From: Rasiella rasia
Lineage (GTDB): Bacteria; Bacteroidota; Bacteroidia; Flavobacteriales; Flavobacteriaceae
Length of the DNA: 64,000 bases
NCBI RefSeq assembly: GCF_011044175.1
Contig: NZ_CP049057.1
Span: forward strand, 1,999,501 to 2,063,500
Reading direction: 5' to 3'
Shown: positions 33,962 to 42,404 of the stretch, in pieces
Layout of the letters: the number at the start of each line of letters is the position of its first letter
Numbering within the stretch: the first letter of the stretch is position 1
Notes under the pieces: generated by a model
Told to the model about the DNA's origin: nothing
Seen by the model: only the letters and a program-made list of their open reading frames with translations
The model's database searches: none
Made by a program: the position numbers and the translations under genes

Positions 33962-34396
33962 ATGATTAAAAAACTACTTTTTGTGCTGAGTATTATTTAC
34001 TGCAGTACAACATTTTCGCAAGATTCAGAATTAATTAAAACATGATGGTTTCTTGAAAAAATAGTGATTTCTGGAGAAGAAATTTTTCCACCTGTCAACG
34101 AAGAGGTCCCAAATGTGAACAATGATGTTGCTTTTTATCAAAACGCAGTGCTCGCTACCAACGAAGAAGCATCGTTAAGGCTTAACATCTCACCTAATCC
34201 AGCTTCAGATTACATTACTATAAAAGCAGATACTCCTATCGAGCACGTAAATATCTACGGAATAGCTGGCAACGTGCTATTTTCCGAAGTAAATCCATCA
34301 CAAACAGTTAATATTTCAGCATTAACAGCCGGCATTTATTTTGTTGAAGTCATCGCAAATAACCACCGCAACATTCAGAAATTGATTAAAAAATAA
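33962..34396 (+). pseudogene. Broken type IX secretion substrate gene
   Basis: One reading frame runs from ATG 33962 to TAA 34396 (145 codons), interrupted once by TGA at 34043-34045 (codon 28). Before it, a signal peptide is encoded (MIKKLLFVLSIIYCSTTFSQ); after it, WFLEKIVISGEEIFPPVNEE, then a complete type A sorting domain (NISPNPASDYITIK ... LTAGIYFVEVIANN ... KLIKK). Frame and reading are otherwise intact, so this is a single nonsense change (or a base error). Compared with what I recall of relatives, the stretch between FPPVNEEV and the sorting domain is also very short, suggesting an internal deletion. The downstream half has only a GTG at 34064 as a possible start and lacks a signal peptide, so export would fail. 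Confidence 0.75.
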
Positions 34397-34398
34397 AA

Positions 34399-34420
34399 GC
34401 CCCAGAAGTGTTTCTGAGGC
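34399..34420 (-). terminator. Terminator of the lipoprotein gene at 34454
   Basis: A 9-bp stem with one mismatch (GCCCCAGAA, 34399-34407, with TTCTGAGGC, 34412-34420). On the minus strand it is followed by TTTTATTTTTT. Confidence 0.6.
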
Positions 34421-34453
34421 GTTTACATTGGCTATCCAAACTACTTAAGTAGG

Positions 34454-34927
34454 CTATATTTTTACGAATGTTAGGAAATCTGTACCCCCATTTCCGCCAC
34501 TCACATCGGTTAGTTCAATTTTGTTAGCACTTACCGTAATAATGTCCCAATCGTCGTTGAGGTCTTCAAAATCGTTGCTTTCTGGTACTGGAAAAGTTAT
34601 GATAAAGTCATCGTCATCTGATGAGTTTCCATCGTCGTCGCTAGAAGAGTTACTGCTATCGTCTAGAACTGCCCAACTGCCCACTACTGAATTGCTTCCT
34701 TTTTCAGCTCGTAGTGTACCATCTTCTTCAAAGGTAAATACGTACCCTGTAAAATTAGATGTTTCATCTTCATCAGTATCAAAAAAGTAAGAAACACGCC
34801 AAGTGCCATTTACGGCAATATCTCGCACTAGATCTGCACTTGTTTCGTTGTTTGAGTTATTGTTGTCATCGCTAGAGCATGCTACAAAGGTTAATAGAAT
34901 ACCCAATAAGATTGTTGCTTTTTTCAT
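34454..34927 (-). CDS. Lipoprotein with single lipocalin-like domain
   Basis: 157 residues. MKKATILLGILLTFVAC gives a lipoprotein signal with the modified Cys at 17, then an Asn/Asp/Ser-rich linker. The domain from about 35 to 157 has the order W-R-V-S-Y-F-F-D-T-D-E-D-E-T, YVFTFEEDGTL, NSVVGSWAVL, an Asp/Ser-rich insert, then NDDWDIITVSANKIELTDV and GGNGGTDFLTF. The same series of blocks occurs two to three times in the neighbouring 593-residue lipoprotein, so the two are paralogues. The fold looks like the beta-barrel lipocalin-like (DUF4595/DUF5004-type) group. It is 178 nt downstream of the larger lipoprotein gene, same strand. Confidence 0.72.
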   Translation of the reverse strand: MKKATILLGILLTFVACSSDDNNNSNNETSADLVRDIAVNGTWRVSYFFDTDEDETSNFTGYVFTFEEDGTLRAEKGSNSVVGSWAVLDDSSNSSSDDDGNSSDDDDFIITFPVPESNDFEDLNDDWDIITVSANKIELTDVSGGNGGTDFLTFVKI

Positions 34928-35105
34928 TGTATTTTTTATGTTTAGTTTTTGTGATATTACGTTACTGTTGGTTTTCGCCAGCCTCTACAAATTCTACTTT
35001 TCTTTTTCAAAGCTGCCTGCTATTAACTGTATGGGGATTTGTTAAGTCTCTGCAGGCGCATTTGTTTTTAAATTTGTTTGAGACTGGCGCAACTCACCAA
35101 CCAAA

Positions 35106-36887
35106 TTATTGTTTTTCAAAGATTAATACATCTGTCCCGCCATTTCCGCCGCTTACGTCACGTAATTCAACTCGTGTTTCGGAGGTCATAATAACATCCC
35201 AGTCGTCGTTAAACTCGTCGAAAGGAACTCCTGAGAAATTTAGGTCTAATTTATTTCCAGCGCTTAGCACCTGCCATGTTCCATTGTTGGTATTGCTACC
35301 ATTAGTAGCTACCACAGCGCCAGAATTTTGAAAATCTATAGTATACCCGTTATAATCTCCTGTCTCGTCATCGCCGTCGTCTGTATATAGTTGAACGAAC
35401 CAAGTGCCGTCTTCTAAAATAGTCTCAAGATTCGCGGTTCCTCCGCCTCCACCTCCGCCAAAAGGTTCTCTTTCAAAGGTTAAAAAGTCTACAGAGCCAT
35501 CGCCACCACTAATATCTTTTAATCTAATAATGTCGTTGGTAACTTCTAGTACATCCCAATCTTCTGCCAATTCGTCTAGCGGATCAATCACTCCAAAGTT
35601 CAGGTTTAATTCTAGTTCTGTCTCATCTCCAGCAGATGTAGACCAATTACCATTTGTAACACCTCCAGAGTTGGTTGCCGTAGCGGTATTGTTGCTTGCA
35701 AAATTGAAAACATAGTCTACATAGTCTGTTGTTTCATCGGTATCATCGAAAAAATAAGTAACATACCAATCTCCTGTTGTTAGTGCTGCTACTAAGGCCG
35801 TGTCGTTGATTCCTCCACCAGAACCACCAGAGGAGCAATTACTTTCAAAACGTAGGCGATCATCACCTAATCTTAAATCTACTTTACTTTCTCCTGGTTG
35901 CTGTTCAATTTCATGTAAGTTCCACGTATCATTAAAATCTGGAAAAGCAGGCACTGTGATTTCAACTGAAATATTATTTCCACTACCTGTGGCAGACCAA
36001 GTTCCGTTGAAGGTGCTTCCTGCTCCATCGATACTAATATTTCCGCTGGTATCGAAATTAAAGGTATACCCAACATATACATCTTCTAAGTCGTTGTCGT
36101 TACGTTCTAATTTATCTACTTTCCAATCGCTACACCCAGTTAAAACATCTTCTAATTGTTGCGTAGTACAATTATTACAGTCATCATCGTTAGGGTCATT
36201 ATTATCATCTTCGTCACAGGCGTCTGCTGCATCATTAATCGCTGCTTCTAATTCTTGGAAGTTGTTAATAGTAAGGGAGGTACCGTCAAAAAGTAGTACA
36301 GTAATCGGGAAATTAAACGTTACAATCGTGTTTGAATCTATATTCTCTAAGAAATTATAGAGTTGTTCGTCGCTTGTAATAACTACTGTTTCTATGAGTT
36401 CATTATTCTGATTAAAAATCGAAGCCGTAATAGGGTATTGTATATCGATACATTCAATATCATCGTCGTCTCCACTTCCGCATTGTAGGGCGGCGGCATT
36501 CAATTCTGCTTGGCTGTTAATAACCATTTCGGAATAATCTGACTTAACAATGGTAATAGGGAATTGAAACTCTAAGGTATCTACATCGTCTGTAAATTCA
36601 TCAAAGATATCTTCTACAATCTGAATATCATCTCTGGTTTCAATTACAACCTCAATACCGTTGGCAATAACCGTAATGGGCAACTTAATATTGAAGCAAC
36701 TCGCACCGTCTAGAATGTTGTCGTATGAACCGTCGTTTGTTGCAGTTCTTAGTAATAAATTAGCCACTGTATTTGCTAAGACTTCTTCCTCGGGGGTTTC
36801 AATGATTTCCATTTCTTCTTTACGACAAGAAAAAAGCGCAAGAGAAATAAGAAGTATTAATAAAATTTTGTTTTTAATTGATTTCAT
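35106..36887 (-). CDS. Multi-domain repeat lipoprotein
   Basis: 593 residues. Lipoprotein signal MKSIKNKILLILLISLALFSC. N-terminal half: four tandem repeats of about 45 residues with the core (F/Y)PIT(V/I), namely CFNIKLPITVIANG, EFQFPITIVKSDYS, DIQYPITASIFNQN and FNFPITVLLFDGTS, each followed by a helix. C-terminal half: three lipocalin-like domains; the second and third share ED/NDDWDV-(I/L)-...-DISGG/DVSGGNGG-D-LxF with the gene at 34454. The domains are separated by Gly-rich linkers. A surface or outer-membrane location is likely. The gene is divergent from the FecI-type sigma gene and has an ECF-type promoter candidate shared with fecR, so it is probably part of that regulon. Confidence 0.78.
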   Translation of the reverse strand: MKSIKNKILLILLISLALFSCRKEEMEIIETPEEEVLANTVANLLLRTATNDGSYDNILDGASCFNIKLPITVIANGIEVVIETRDDIQIVEDIFDEFTDDVDTLEFQFPITIVKSDYSEMVINSQAELNAAALQCGSGDDDDIECIDIQYPITASIFNQNNELIETVVITSDEQLYNFLENIDSNTIVTFNFPITVLLFDGTSLTINNFQELEAAINDAADACDEDDNNDPNDDDCNNCTTQQLEDVLTGCSDWKVDKLERNDNDLEDVYVGYTFNFDTSGNISIDGAGSTFNGTWSATGSGNNISVEITVPAFPDFNDTWNLHEIEQQPGESKVDLRLGDDRLRFESNCSSGGSGGGINDTALVAALTTGDWYVTYFFDDTDETTDYVDYVFNFASNNTATATNSGGVTNGNWSTSAGDETELELNLNFGVIDPLDELAEDWDVLEVTNDIIRLKDISGGDGSVDFLTFEREPFGGGGGGGTANLETILEDGTWFVQLYTDDGDDETGDYNGYTIDFQNSGAVVATNGSNTNNGTWQVLSAGNKLDLNFSGVPFDEFNDDWDVIMTSETRVELRDVSGGNGGTDVLIFEKQ

Positions 36888-36913
36888 AGTTTTTCTTTTT
36901 GGGTTCTTTGCTA

Positions 36914-36943
36914 ATAGAACAACTGATACTTAAAATCTCCTGA
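36914..36943 (-). promoter_or_regulatory. Candidate ECF promoter of the repeat lipoprotein gene
   Basis: On the minus strand: TCAGGAG (36943-36937), then N12, then AGTTGTTCTAT (36924-36914). It is nearly the same as the element before the fecR-like gene: starts 19 nt apart in both, 23 of 30 positions identical. The predicted start is near 36907, about 20 nt before the start codon. Confidence 0.55.
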
Positions 36944-36966
36944 AAAAAAGTATTTTTTTTTATTTG

Positions 36967-36974
36967 TAGCTTTG
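36967..36974 (+). promoter_or_regulatory. -7 element of the FecI-type sigma gene
   Basis: TAGCTTTG, a full TAnnTTTG match. The TTG within it (36972) would otherwise be read as a start codon; transcription should start near 36981 and translation at GTG 36993. Confidence 0.45.
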
Positions 36975-36992
36975 TTTCAAACAACCTCACCA

Positions 36993-37517
36993 GTGGCAAA
37001 CGATTTATATACAAACGTATGTGACAAGCATATTTTCTCAAAGCTCTATGAACAATACTCACAGAGTTTACATGATTTTATTTACTATAAATATGGAACT
37101 GGAGCAGATGCAAATGACATCATGCAGGAAGCCTTTATAAGTTTATGGGAGGCTTGTAAAAAAGTGACTCCGTCTAAAGCAAAATCATTTTTGTTTACCG
37201 TTGCAAATAATAAGATGCTGAATGAAATAAAACATCAAAAGGTGGTATTAAAGTATAAAAAAACACCTTTAAAAGAATATACCAACGAATCTCCAGAGTT
37301 TTTACTTCAGACAGATGAATTTTTACAACAATATCAAAAGGCACTTCAAAACTTAACCGAAGACCAACGAGTAGCATTCACTTTGTGCAAAATTGAAGGG
37401 AAAAAACACAAAGAGATTGCAGAACTGCTAGACGTTACTCAAAAAGTTGTTGAGTATCGTATTTACAGTGCCTTTAATGCGCTAAAAAAAGAATTAAAAA
37501 ATTTCAATATAAAATAA
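36993..37517 (+). CDS. FecI-type ECF sigma factor
   Basis: 174 residues from GTG 36993. Region 2 covers about 12-85 (KLYEQYSQSLHDFIYYKYG, ANDIMQEAFISLWEACKKV, FLFTVANNKMLNEIKHQ), region 4 about 120-172 (LTEDQRVAFTLCKIEGKKHKEIAELL, then VTQKVVEYRIYSAFNALKKEL). This is the Bacteroidota FecI-like sigma group that works with a FecR anti-sigma factor and a TonB receptor carrying a signalling domain; both follow downstream. The start is uncertain: TTG 36972 is inside the -7 element, no in-frame ATG lies nearby, so GTG is the best choice. The fecR-like gene follows after 46 nt, which hold an ECF promoter candidate, giving autoregulation of the downstream genes. Confidence 0.88.
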   Translation: MANDLYTNVCDKHIFSKLYEQYSQSLHDFIYYKYGTGADANDIMQEAFISLWEACKKVTPSKAKSFLFTVANNKMLNEIKHQKVVLKYKKTPLKEYTNESPEFLLQTDEFLQQYQKALQNLTEDQRVAFTLCKIEGKKHKEIAELLDVTQKVVEYRIYSAFNALKKELKNFNIK

Positions 37518-37547
37518 TCAGGAGTTTTTCAAGGTTAGTTGTTATAT
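37518..37547 (+). promoter_or_regulatory. Candidate ECF promoter of the fecR-TonB receptor genes
   Basis: TCAGGAG (37518-37524), N12, AGTTGTTATAT (37537-37547), located between the sigma factor stop and the fecR start. Same motif and 19-nt spacing as the divergent lipoprotein promoter. The predicted start is near 37554, 10 nt before the ATG. Confidence 0.55.
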
Positions 37548-37563
37548 AGTTGAAATAGTACTT

Positions 37564-38469
37564 ATGGAAAAAGACTACTTAATAGCGAAATGGTTAAAGA
37601 ATGAACTAACCGAAGACGAACAAAACCAGTTCAACGAATTGGAAGATGCGTCTTTGAATAGGGCCATTATAGACAATGCCCAAAATTTTAAAGCGGCTCA
37701 TTTTTCTACCCCCAAAGATTTTAGAACCTTAGAAAAACGAATTGCAGCACAAGCTACTCCTGTGAGAAAATTGTCTTGGAAACGTACGCTACTTCAAATA
37801 GCTAGCGTTGTTGTACTCGGTTTTGCAGTATACTACGGTTTCTTCTACAACCAATTAACCACTATACAGACCTTAGCGTCAGAAAAAACATCTTTTACGC
37901 TTCCAGATGCTTCAGAAGTAACCCTTAATGCTGCTTCTGAAATTAGCTACAACGAAGATAACTGGAACAATAAACGAAGCCTTCGGCTAGAGGGTGAAGC
38001 ATTTTTTAAAGTAGCCAAAGGAGAAAAATTTGACGTGGTTACCTCTCAAGGAACCGTTTCTGTGCTAGGAACACAATTTAATGTAAAACAACGTGACTCC
38101 TTTTTTGAAATCACTTGTTACGAAGGAGTTGTTCAAGTACAAACCACAAAAAAGATTGAAAAATTAATGGCTGGAGATAGCTTTCGAATGGATAAAGATT
38201 CGTTTCTAACCTCTAGAACTAATGATGTTGCGCCTAAATGGACTACCAATATTAGTACTTTTAAATCTGTGCCACTCTATAGAGTTATAGGTGAACTAGA
38301 ACGGCAATATAACGTTACAATAACGTACAAAGGTGTTAAACAAAATGAATTATTCACTGGCGGATTTGTTCATGATAATTTAGACAATGCCCTCCAAGCT
38401 ATTACTACCCCACTGGACTTAACCTATTCAACAAAAGAAACTAATCTCATAATAGTTACAGATAGGTGA
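37564..38469 (+). CDS. FecR-type anti-sigma factor
   Basis: 301 residues. Cytoplasmic N-terminus of about 75 residues (EKDYLIAKWLKNELTEDEQ, the sigma-binding DUF4880-like start), one membrane segment at about 80-98 (LLQIASVVVLGFAVYYGFF), then a periplasmic FecR domain (about 105-215, FTLPDASEVTLNAASEISY, LEGEAFFKVAKGEKFDV, VLGTQFNVKQR) and a C-terminal STN-like DUF4974 domain (FKSVPLYRVIGELERQYNV). It holds the sigma factor inactive until the receptor signals. Its stop codon overlaps the start of the TonB receptor gene (GTGA, 4 nt). Confidence 0.92.
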   Translation: MEKDYLIAKWLKNELTEDEQNQFNELEDASLNRAIIDNAQNFKAAHFSTPKDFRTLEKRIAAQATPVRKLSWKRTLLQIASVVVLGFAVYYGFFYNQLTTIQTLASEKTSFTLPDASEVTLNAASEISYNEDNWNNKRSLRLEGEAFFKVAKGEKFDVVTSQGTVSVLGTQFNVKQRDSFFEITCYEGVVQVQTTKKIEKLMAGDSFRMDKDSFLTSRTNDVAPKWTTNISTFKSVPLYRVIGELERQYNVTITYKGVKQNELFTGGFVHDNLDNALQAITTPLDLTYSTKETNLIIVTDR

Positions 38470-40970
38470 AAGAAGTAAACCGATACATACTTATTATCAT
38501 TATTATTTTTTGTGGCTGCTTGTGCAATGCCCAAAATGAGCTTGTAACTTTAAAAGAAGCCATTTTTACACTAGAAAAACAACATGCATACACCTTTAAT
38601 TACTCAGAAAAGACAATCGAAGGTTATAAAGTTTCACCTATAAACAATACGCTATCTTTCGCTGAATCTATAGACTCCTTACGTCAACAAACCTCTTTAT
38701 CTTTTACCATGCAGGGTACTAATCTGGTGTTGATTTCTTCTCCAGCCAGTATCGCACTCTGCGGGTATATAGTAGATAGTGAAACTCAAAATGTTATTCC
38801 CTTTGCCACAATACAAGGCAAAGACAGTGCTACAACAGCAAACGAAGGCGGCTATTTTTCTTTAGAACTATCTTCTAAAAATGAACTGGTCACTATTAGA
38901 CATTTAGGATACAAGACTTCCACTATAAGTGCCACCACTTTTCTCTCAAAAGACTGCCCGCAATATGCAATTTCACCGCAAACAGAACAATTAAATGCTG
39001 TATTATTAACTTCGTATTTGGTGCAAGGTATTAGCAAGCTCAACAACGGAGCCTTGCAAATTGACTTTGATAAATTTACTGCACTTCCTGGTCTAATTGA
39101 AACAGACGTTTTACAAGCCGCTCAAGCATTGCCTGGCGTACAAAGCATTAATGAAACGGTATCAAATATTAACATTCGGGGGGGAACAAACGATCAAAAT
39201 TTAGTGCTTTGGGACGACATTAAAATGTATCAGACAGGACACTTTTTTGGATTAATTTCGGCTTTTAATCCACAAATTACACAACAGGTTACGATTCAAA
39301 AAAATGGAACTGCAGCAAGTTATACCGACGGTGTTTCAGGCAGTATTAAAATGGAAACTGAAGCTATAGTAAACAATACTTTTAAGCTAAATGCTGGAGC
39401 CAATCTCATAGACATTAATGTATTTGCAGACATTCCATTAAGCAATTCATCTTCGTTGCAAGTTGGAGGTAGAAAATCGTTAGAAGATTTTGTGACCACC
39501 CCAACCTACGAAACCTATTTTACCAGAATTGCGCAAGACACAGAAGTTGAAAGTAATATGGGTCCCGTTGTGAATACAGATAGAAACTTCGATTTTTATG
39601 ACACTTCGTTGCGTTGGCTGTACGAAATAAGCGAGAGTGACCGATTGCGTGTTAACTTTTTGTACATAAACAACAATCTAGAATTTAACGAAAATGCAAC
39701 AATCGACGGTTCACTTAGGTCTCGTCAAAGTAGTGTAGATCAAAATAGTTTAGGAGCCGGTGTCTTTTATGAAAAAGATTGGAGCCCTGTTCTTAACACA
39801 TCATTTCAAATCTACGAGACAGACTATACCTTACGCGCAATCAATGCCAACATTCTAGATTCTCAACGCTTTTTACAAGAAAATAAAGTTTCAGAAACAG
39901 GAATAAAAACAATTACAAAATACAAGCTCACTGCACAAGAAACGTTGCAAATTGGATATGAGCTCATTGAGACCAAGGTTACAAATCTAGATGATGTAGA
40001 TGTGCCATTAGTGCGCACATTAATTTCGGAAGTGGTACGCACCCATAGTGGTTTTGCCAGTTATGGTGCTTCATCAAAAAACAAGAATAGTCTTTTATCT
40101 GCTGGTATACGCTATAATTATTTAGATAAATTTAAAAAGTCTATACTAGAACCCCGACTTTCATTTACTCAAAAGTTTTTAGATCATTTTAGCGTTGAAT
40201 TGGCAGGTGAATTTAAACATCAGATCGCATCACAGGTTGTAAATTTTCAGAATGATTTCTTAGGAATTGAAAAACGTAGGTGGCAGCTCTCTAATGACGA
40301 TAGTATTCCTGTTTTACAGAGCCAACAATATTCTACAGGTTTCAATTTCAGCAATCGGGGTTGGTTGTTTACCACAGAGCTGTATTACAAGTACGTAGAT
40401 GGTATCACCTCACAAGCACAGGGGTTTCAGAATCAATTCGAATTTGTAAAAACACAAGGAAGTTATACTTCTGTAGGAGCAGATTTCTTACTTCGGAAGA
40501 AATTCGATGCCGTATCTATGTGGCTTAGTTATTCGTTAATGAATAGCGAATATACTTTTGAAACTCTATCGCCCCAAGCAATTCCTAGTAATTACAACAT
40601 CCCTCATAATTTAACTTTTGGAACCACCTATGCACAGAACGGACTAAAAATAGCTGCCGGAATACATTGGCGCTCTGGAAATCCTACTTCCATCCCTGTT
40701 CCAGGCAATGAAATTGTTGATGGCTCAATTAATTACGGCCTTACCAATGCAGAGCGATTTGACGATTATTTTAGAGTAGACGGCTCAATTTTGTATCGTT
40801 TTACGATTGGCAATTCTGAAGCTCAAGCAGGTGTTTCTGTTTGGAATATTTTAAACCAAACCAACACCATAAGCAGTTTTTATAGAATAAACGGGCAAGG
40901 TGATCTTGTTGAAAATACCCAGACTGCCTTGGGTGTAACTCCTAATGCTAGCGTAAGAATTACACTTTAA
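38466..40970 (+). CDS. TonB-dependent receptor with signalling domain (FecA-like)
   Basis: 834 residues, GTG start overlapping the fecR stop. Signal peptide (about 1-22, IIIIIFCGCLCNAQ), STN signal-transducing domain (about 25-95, LKEAIFTLEKQHAYTFNYS), carboxypeptidase-regulatory-like domain (about 97-170), plug (about 200-310, LPGVQSINETVSNINIRGG), and a barrel to the C-terminus ending ASVRITL. It imports an unknown substrate and reports it to FecR, which then frees the sigma factor. Unlike SusC systems, no SusD lipoprotein follows; the divergent repeat lipoprotein at 35106 might be the surface partner. The substrate is unknown; the name FecA is not meant to imply ferric citrate. Confidence 0.92.
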   Translation: MKEVNRYILIIIIIFCGCLCNAQNELVTLKEAIFTLEKQHAYTFNYSEKTIEGYKVSPINNTLSFAESIDSLRQQTSLSFTMQGTNLVLISSPASIALCGYIVDSETQNVIPFATIQGKDSATTANEGGYFSLELSSKNELVTIRHLGYKTSTISATTFLSKDCPQYAISPQTEQLNAVLLTSYLVQGISKLNNGALQIDFDKFTALPGLIETDVLQAAQALPGVQSINETVSNINIRGGTNDQNLVLWDDIKMYQTGHFFGLISAFNPQITQQVTIQKNGTAASYTDGVSGSIKMETEAIVNNTFKLNAGANLIDINVFADIPLSNSSSLQVGGRKSLEDFVTTPTYETYFTRIAQDTEVESNMGPVVNTDRNFDFYDTSLRWLYEISESDRLRVNFLYINNNLEFNENATIDGSLRSRQSSVDQNSLGAGVFYEKDWSPVLNTSFQIYETDYTLRAINANILDSQRFLQENKVSETGIKTITKYKLTAQETLQIGYELIETKVTNLDDVDVPLVRTLISEVVRTHSGFASYGASSKNKNSLLSAGIRYNYLDKFKKSILEPRLSFTQKFLDHFSVELAGEFKHQIASQVVNFQNDFLGIEKRRWQLSNDDSIPVLQSQQYSTGFNFSNRGWLFTTELYYKYVDGITSQAQGFQNQFEFVKTQGSYTSVGADFLLRKKFDAVSMWLSYSLMNSEYTFETLSPQAIPSNYNIPHNLTFGTTYAQNGLKIAAGIHWRSGNPTSIPVPGNEIVDGSINYGLTNAERFDDYFRVDGSILYRFTIGNSEAQAGVSVWNILNQTNTISSFYRINGQGDLVENTQTALGVTPNASVRITL

Positions 40971-41003
40971 TTACTCGCCACATAAACATTTAAACGTTCA
41001 ACA

Positions 41004-41189
41004 CTAAGAGTTTAACGTATGTTCTTCGTCCTCAGCACCCATGGTGTTGCTATCCTCATCTTCTATACGTTTAGTACTTCTAGAAAGGCTATACACTACG
41101 GCAACCAACACAACGCACACCACGGCAAAAATTATAATCATTATAGTTCCTAGTCCCCAGTTTACGAGTGGTACATTTAGTAAGTTCAT
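41004..41189 (-). CDS. Small membrane protein at the end of the cbb3 locus
   Basis: 61 residues. One membrane segment (about 11-34, LGTIMIIIFAVVCVVLVAVVY) then an acidic tail (RIEDEDSNTMGAEDEEHTL). I do not recognise a family. It begins 28 nt after the SafE-like gene, same strand, so it is probably the last gene of the cbb3 assembly operon. The composition (one helix, short acidic cytoplasmic tail) is like CcoQ or CcoS, but no signature is present. Confidence 0.55.
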   Translation of the reverse strand: MNLLNVPLVNWGLGTIMIIIFAVVCVVLVAVVYSLSRSTKRIEDEDSNTMGAEDEEHTLNS

Positions 41190-41217
41190 AGTAGTAGGTT
41201 TTTAGTTAATTATTGTT

Positions 41218-41925
41218 TTAATGACAAGAATAATTCGAAGAAATCTTTTCTATGGCAACTCCGCTTGCTGGCGACACATATGGAATTCCTAATCCCAACC
41301 CCCTCAATACAAACAAAACCCCAATCGCTACCACAAAAACAGGAATTGCCTTAACAATACGTTGTTTTAGTGTTACATTCAAAAAATTACCGAGATAGGT
41401 TGCGGCTGTCATTAAGGGAATGGTTCCTAAACCAAAAAACACCATATAAAGACTGCCATTCCAGGCTCCTCCAGCCGCAACACTACCAAACACCGCCATA
41501 TAAACCAAACCACAGGGTAGCAACCCGTTTAAGAATCCGATCGTAAAAAAACTGTCAACCGATTTTCTTTTAAGCTCTGCGCCTAGTGCAGATTTTATTT
41601 TTCCCACCCATGTATACATAAATCGAGTACCGTTATAGCGGTTAAACGTTCGTACGGGAATTAGAATTACAACAATCATTACTACACCAATAGCAATAGA
41701 TATATACTGTTGGGCTCCAAACATATCTAGTTTTCTTCCTAAAAATCCAAACAATAGCCCAATGATACCATAGGTTACCAATCGGCCAAGGTGATAACTT
41801 ACTATTTGCAATACTCTTTTAATAGGGTTTTTTCTATCTACGGGTAGTAAAAATGCAATAGGACCACACATGCCTACGCAGTGAAAACTGCCTAATAAAC
41901 CAAATATGAGCGCCGTTAACCACAT
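41218..41925 (-). CDS. SafE-type membrane protein linked to cbb3 oxidase assembly
   Basis: 235 residues with six hydrophobic segments. Sulfite exporter TauE/SafE superfamily, but the first helix motif FHCVGMCGPIAFLLP, with two cysteines and the GMCGP core, marks the subgroup encoded next to ccoGHIS genes; it may handle copper or a thiol for oxidase maturation. LVYMAVFGSVAAGGAW is the second half of the inverted repeat. It lies 2 nt downstream of ccoH, a tight operon. Sulfite transport is unlikely here. The C-terminal SSNYSCH adds a Cys-His pair that could bind metal. Confidence 0.85.
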   Translation of the reverse strand: MWLTALIFGLLGSFHCVGMCGPIAFLLPVDRKNPIKRVLQIVSYHLGRLVTYGIIGLLFGFLGRKLDMFGAQQYISIAIGVVMIVVILIPVRTFNRYNGTRFMYTWVGKIKSALGAELKRKSVDSFFTIGFLNGLLPCGLVYMAVFGSVAAGGAWNGSLYMVFFGLGTIPLMTAATYLGNFLNVTLKQRIVKAIPVFVVAIGVLFVLRGLGLGIPYVSPASGVAIEKISSNYSCH

Positions 41926-41927
41926 TG

Positions 41928-42374
41928 TTAATAGGTTATTTCTTTTTTATATCGAAAGCTTTTGCCTTCATATTCCCAATCTATAGTAATGTTCCACCGA
42001 CCGGCTACCAGACGATCGTCAGGTATGAGCAAATTAGGATCGTTAAGTTTCAGCGGAATCTCAAAATCCAAACGCTGGTTAGACGGTCGATATAGGAACA
42101 CTTTACCTTCAATTTTTTCAGGATTGTACATTGCTGGAAATTGTAACATGTACCCTGCTTCTGTTTTTTTGCCAGCTATCTGCTTTTCCATAGCGGCAGT
42201 ATTCTGCTGGGCATAAATATCTTCCTGCAATTCCATTTCTTTTTGATAATACCCTTCGGTCACTAAATCGTGATTCAGGTCTTTGTCTGTGCTTATTCTA
42301 AAAACAAAAAACAGTATAAACCCAATAAATAAAGCCATTCCTATTACCAATCCTGTTCCCCAATTTATTTTCAT
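41928..42374 (-). CDS. ccoH: cbb3 oxidase maturation protein FixH/CcoH
   Basis: 148 residues. One N-terminal membrane segment (about 6-25, GLVIGMALFIGFILFFVFRI) followed by a periplasmic domain with DLVTEGYYQKEMELQEDIYAQ near 35-55, a FixH signature, and beta strands to the end (GRWNITIDWEYEGKSFRYKKEI). It interacts with the oxidase subunits during assembly. Same strand as ccoG, with a 44-residue Cys-rich gene and a repeat element between. The ATG is at 42374. No oddities. Confidence 0.9.
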   Translation of the reverse strand: MKINWGTGLVIGMALFIGFILFFVFRISTDKDLNHDLVTEGYYQKEMELQEDIYAQQNTAAMEKQIAGKKTEAGYMLQFPAMYNPEKIEGKVFLYRPSNQRLDFEIPLKLNDPNLLIPDDRLVAGRWNITIDWEYEGKSFRYKKEITY

Positions 42375-42404
42375 AACATTTGCTGTTTATACAGTGCGTA
42401 TTTA

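Noticed and set aside
35800-36360. Open frame of 186 codons antisense to the repeat lipoprotein gene
   Set aside because: Ser/Pro/Leu-rich shadow of the repeat gene; no independent support.
36972-36992. TTG start for the FecI-type sigma factor
   Set aside because: TTG lies inside a full -7 match (36967-36974). The same argument removes TTG starts at 10303, 52551 and 57384.
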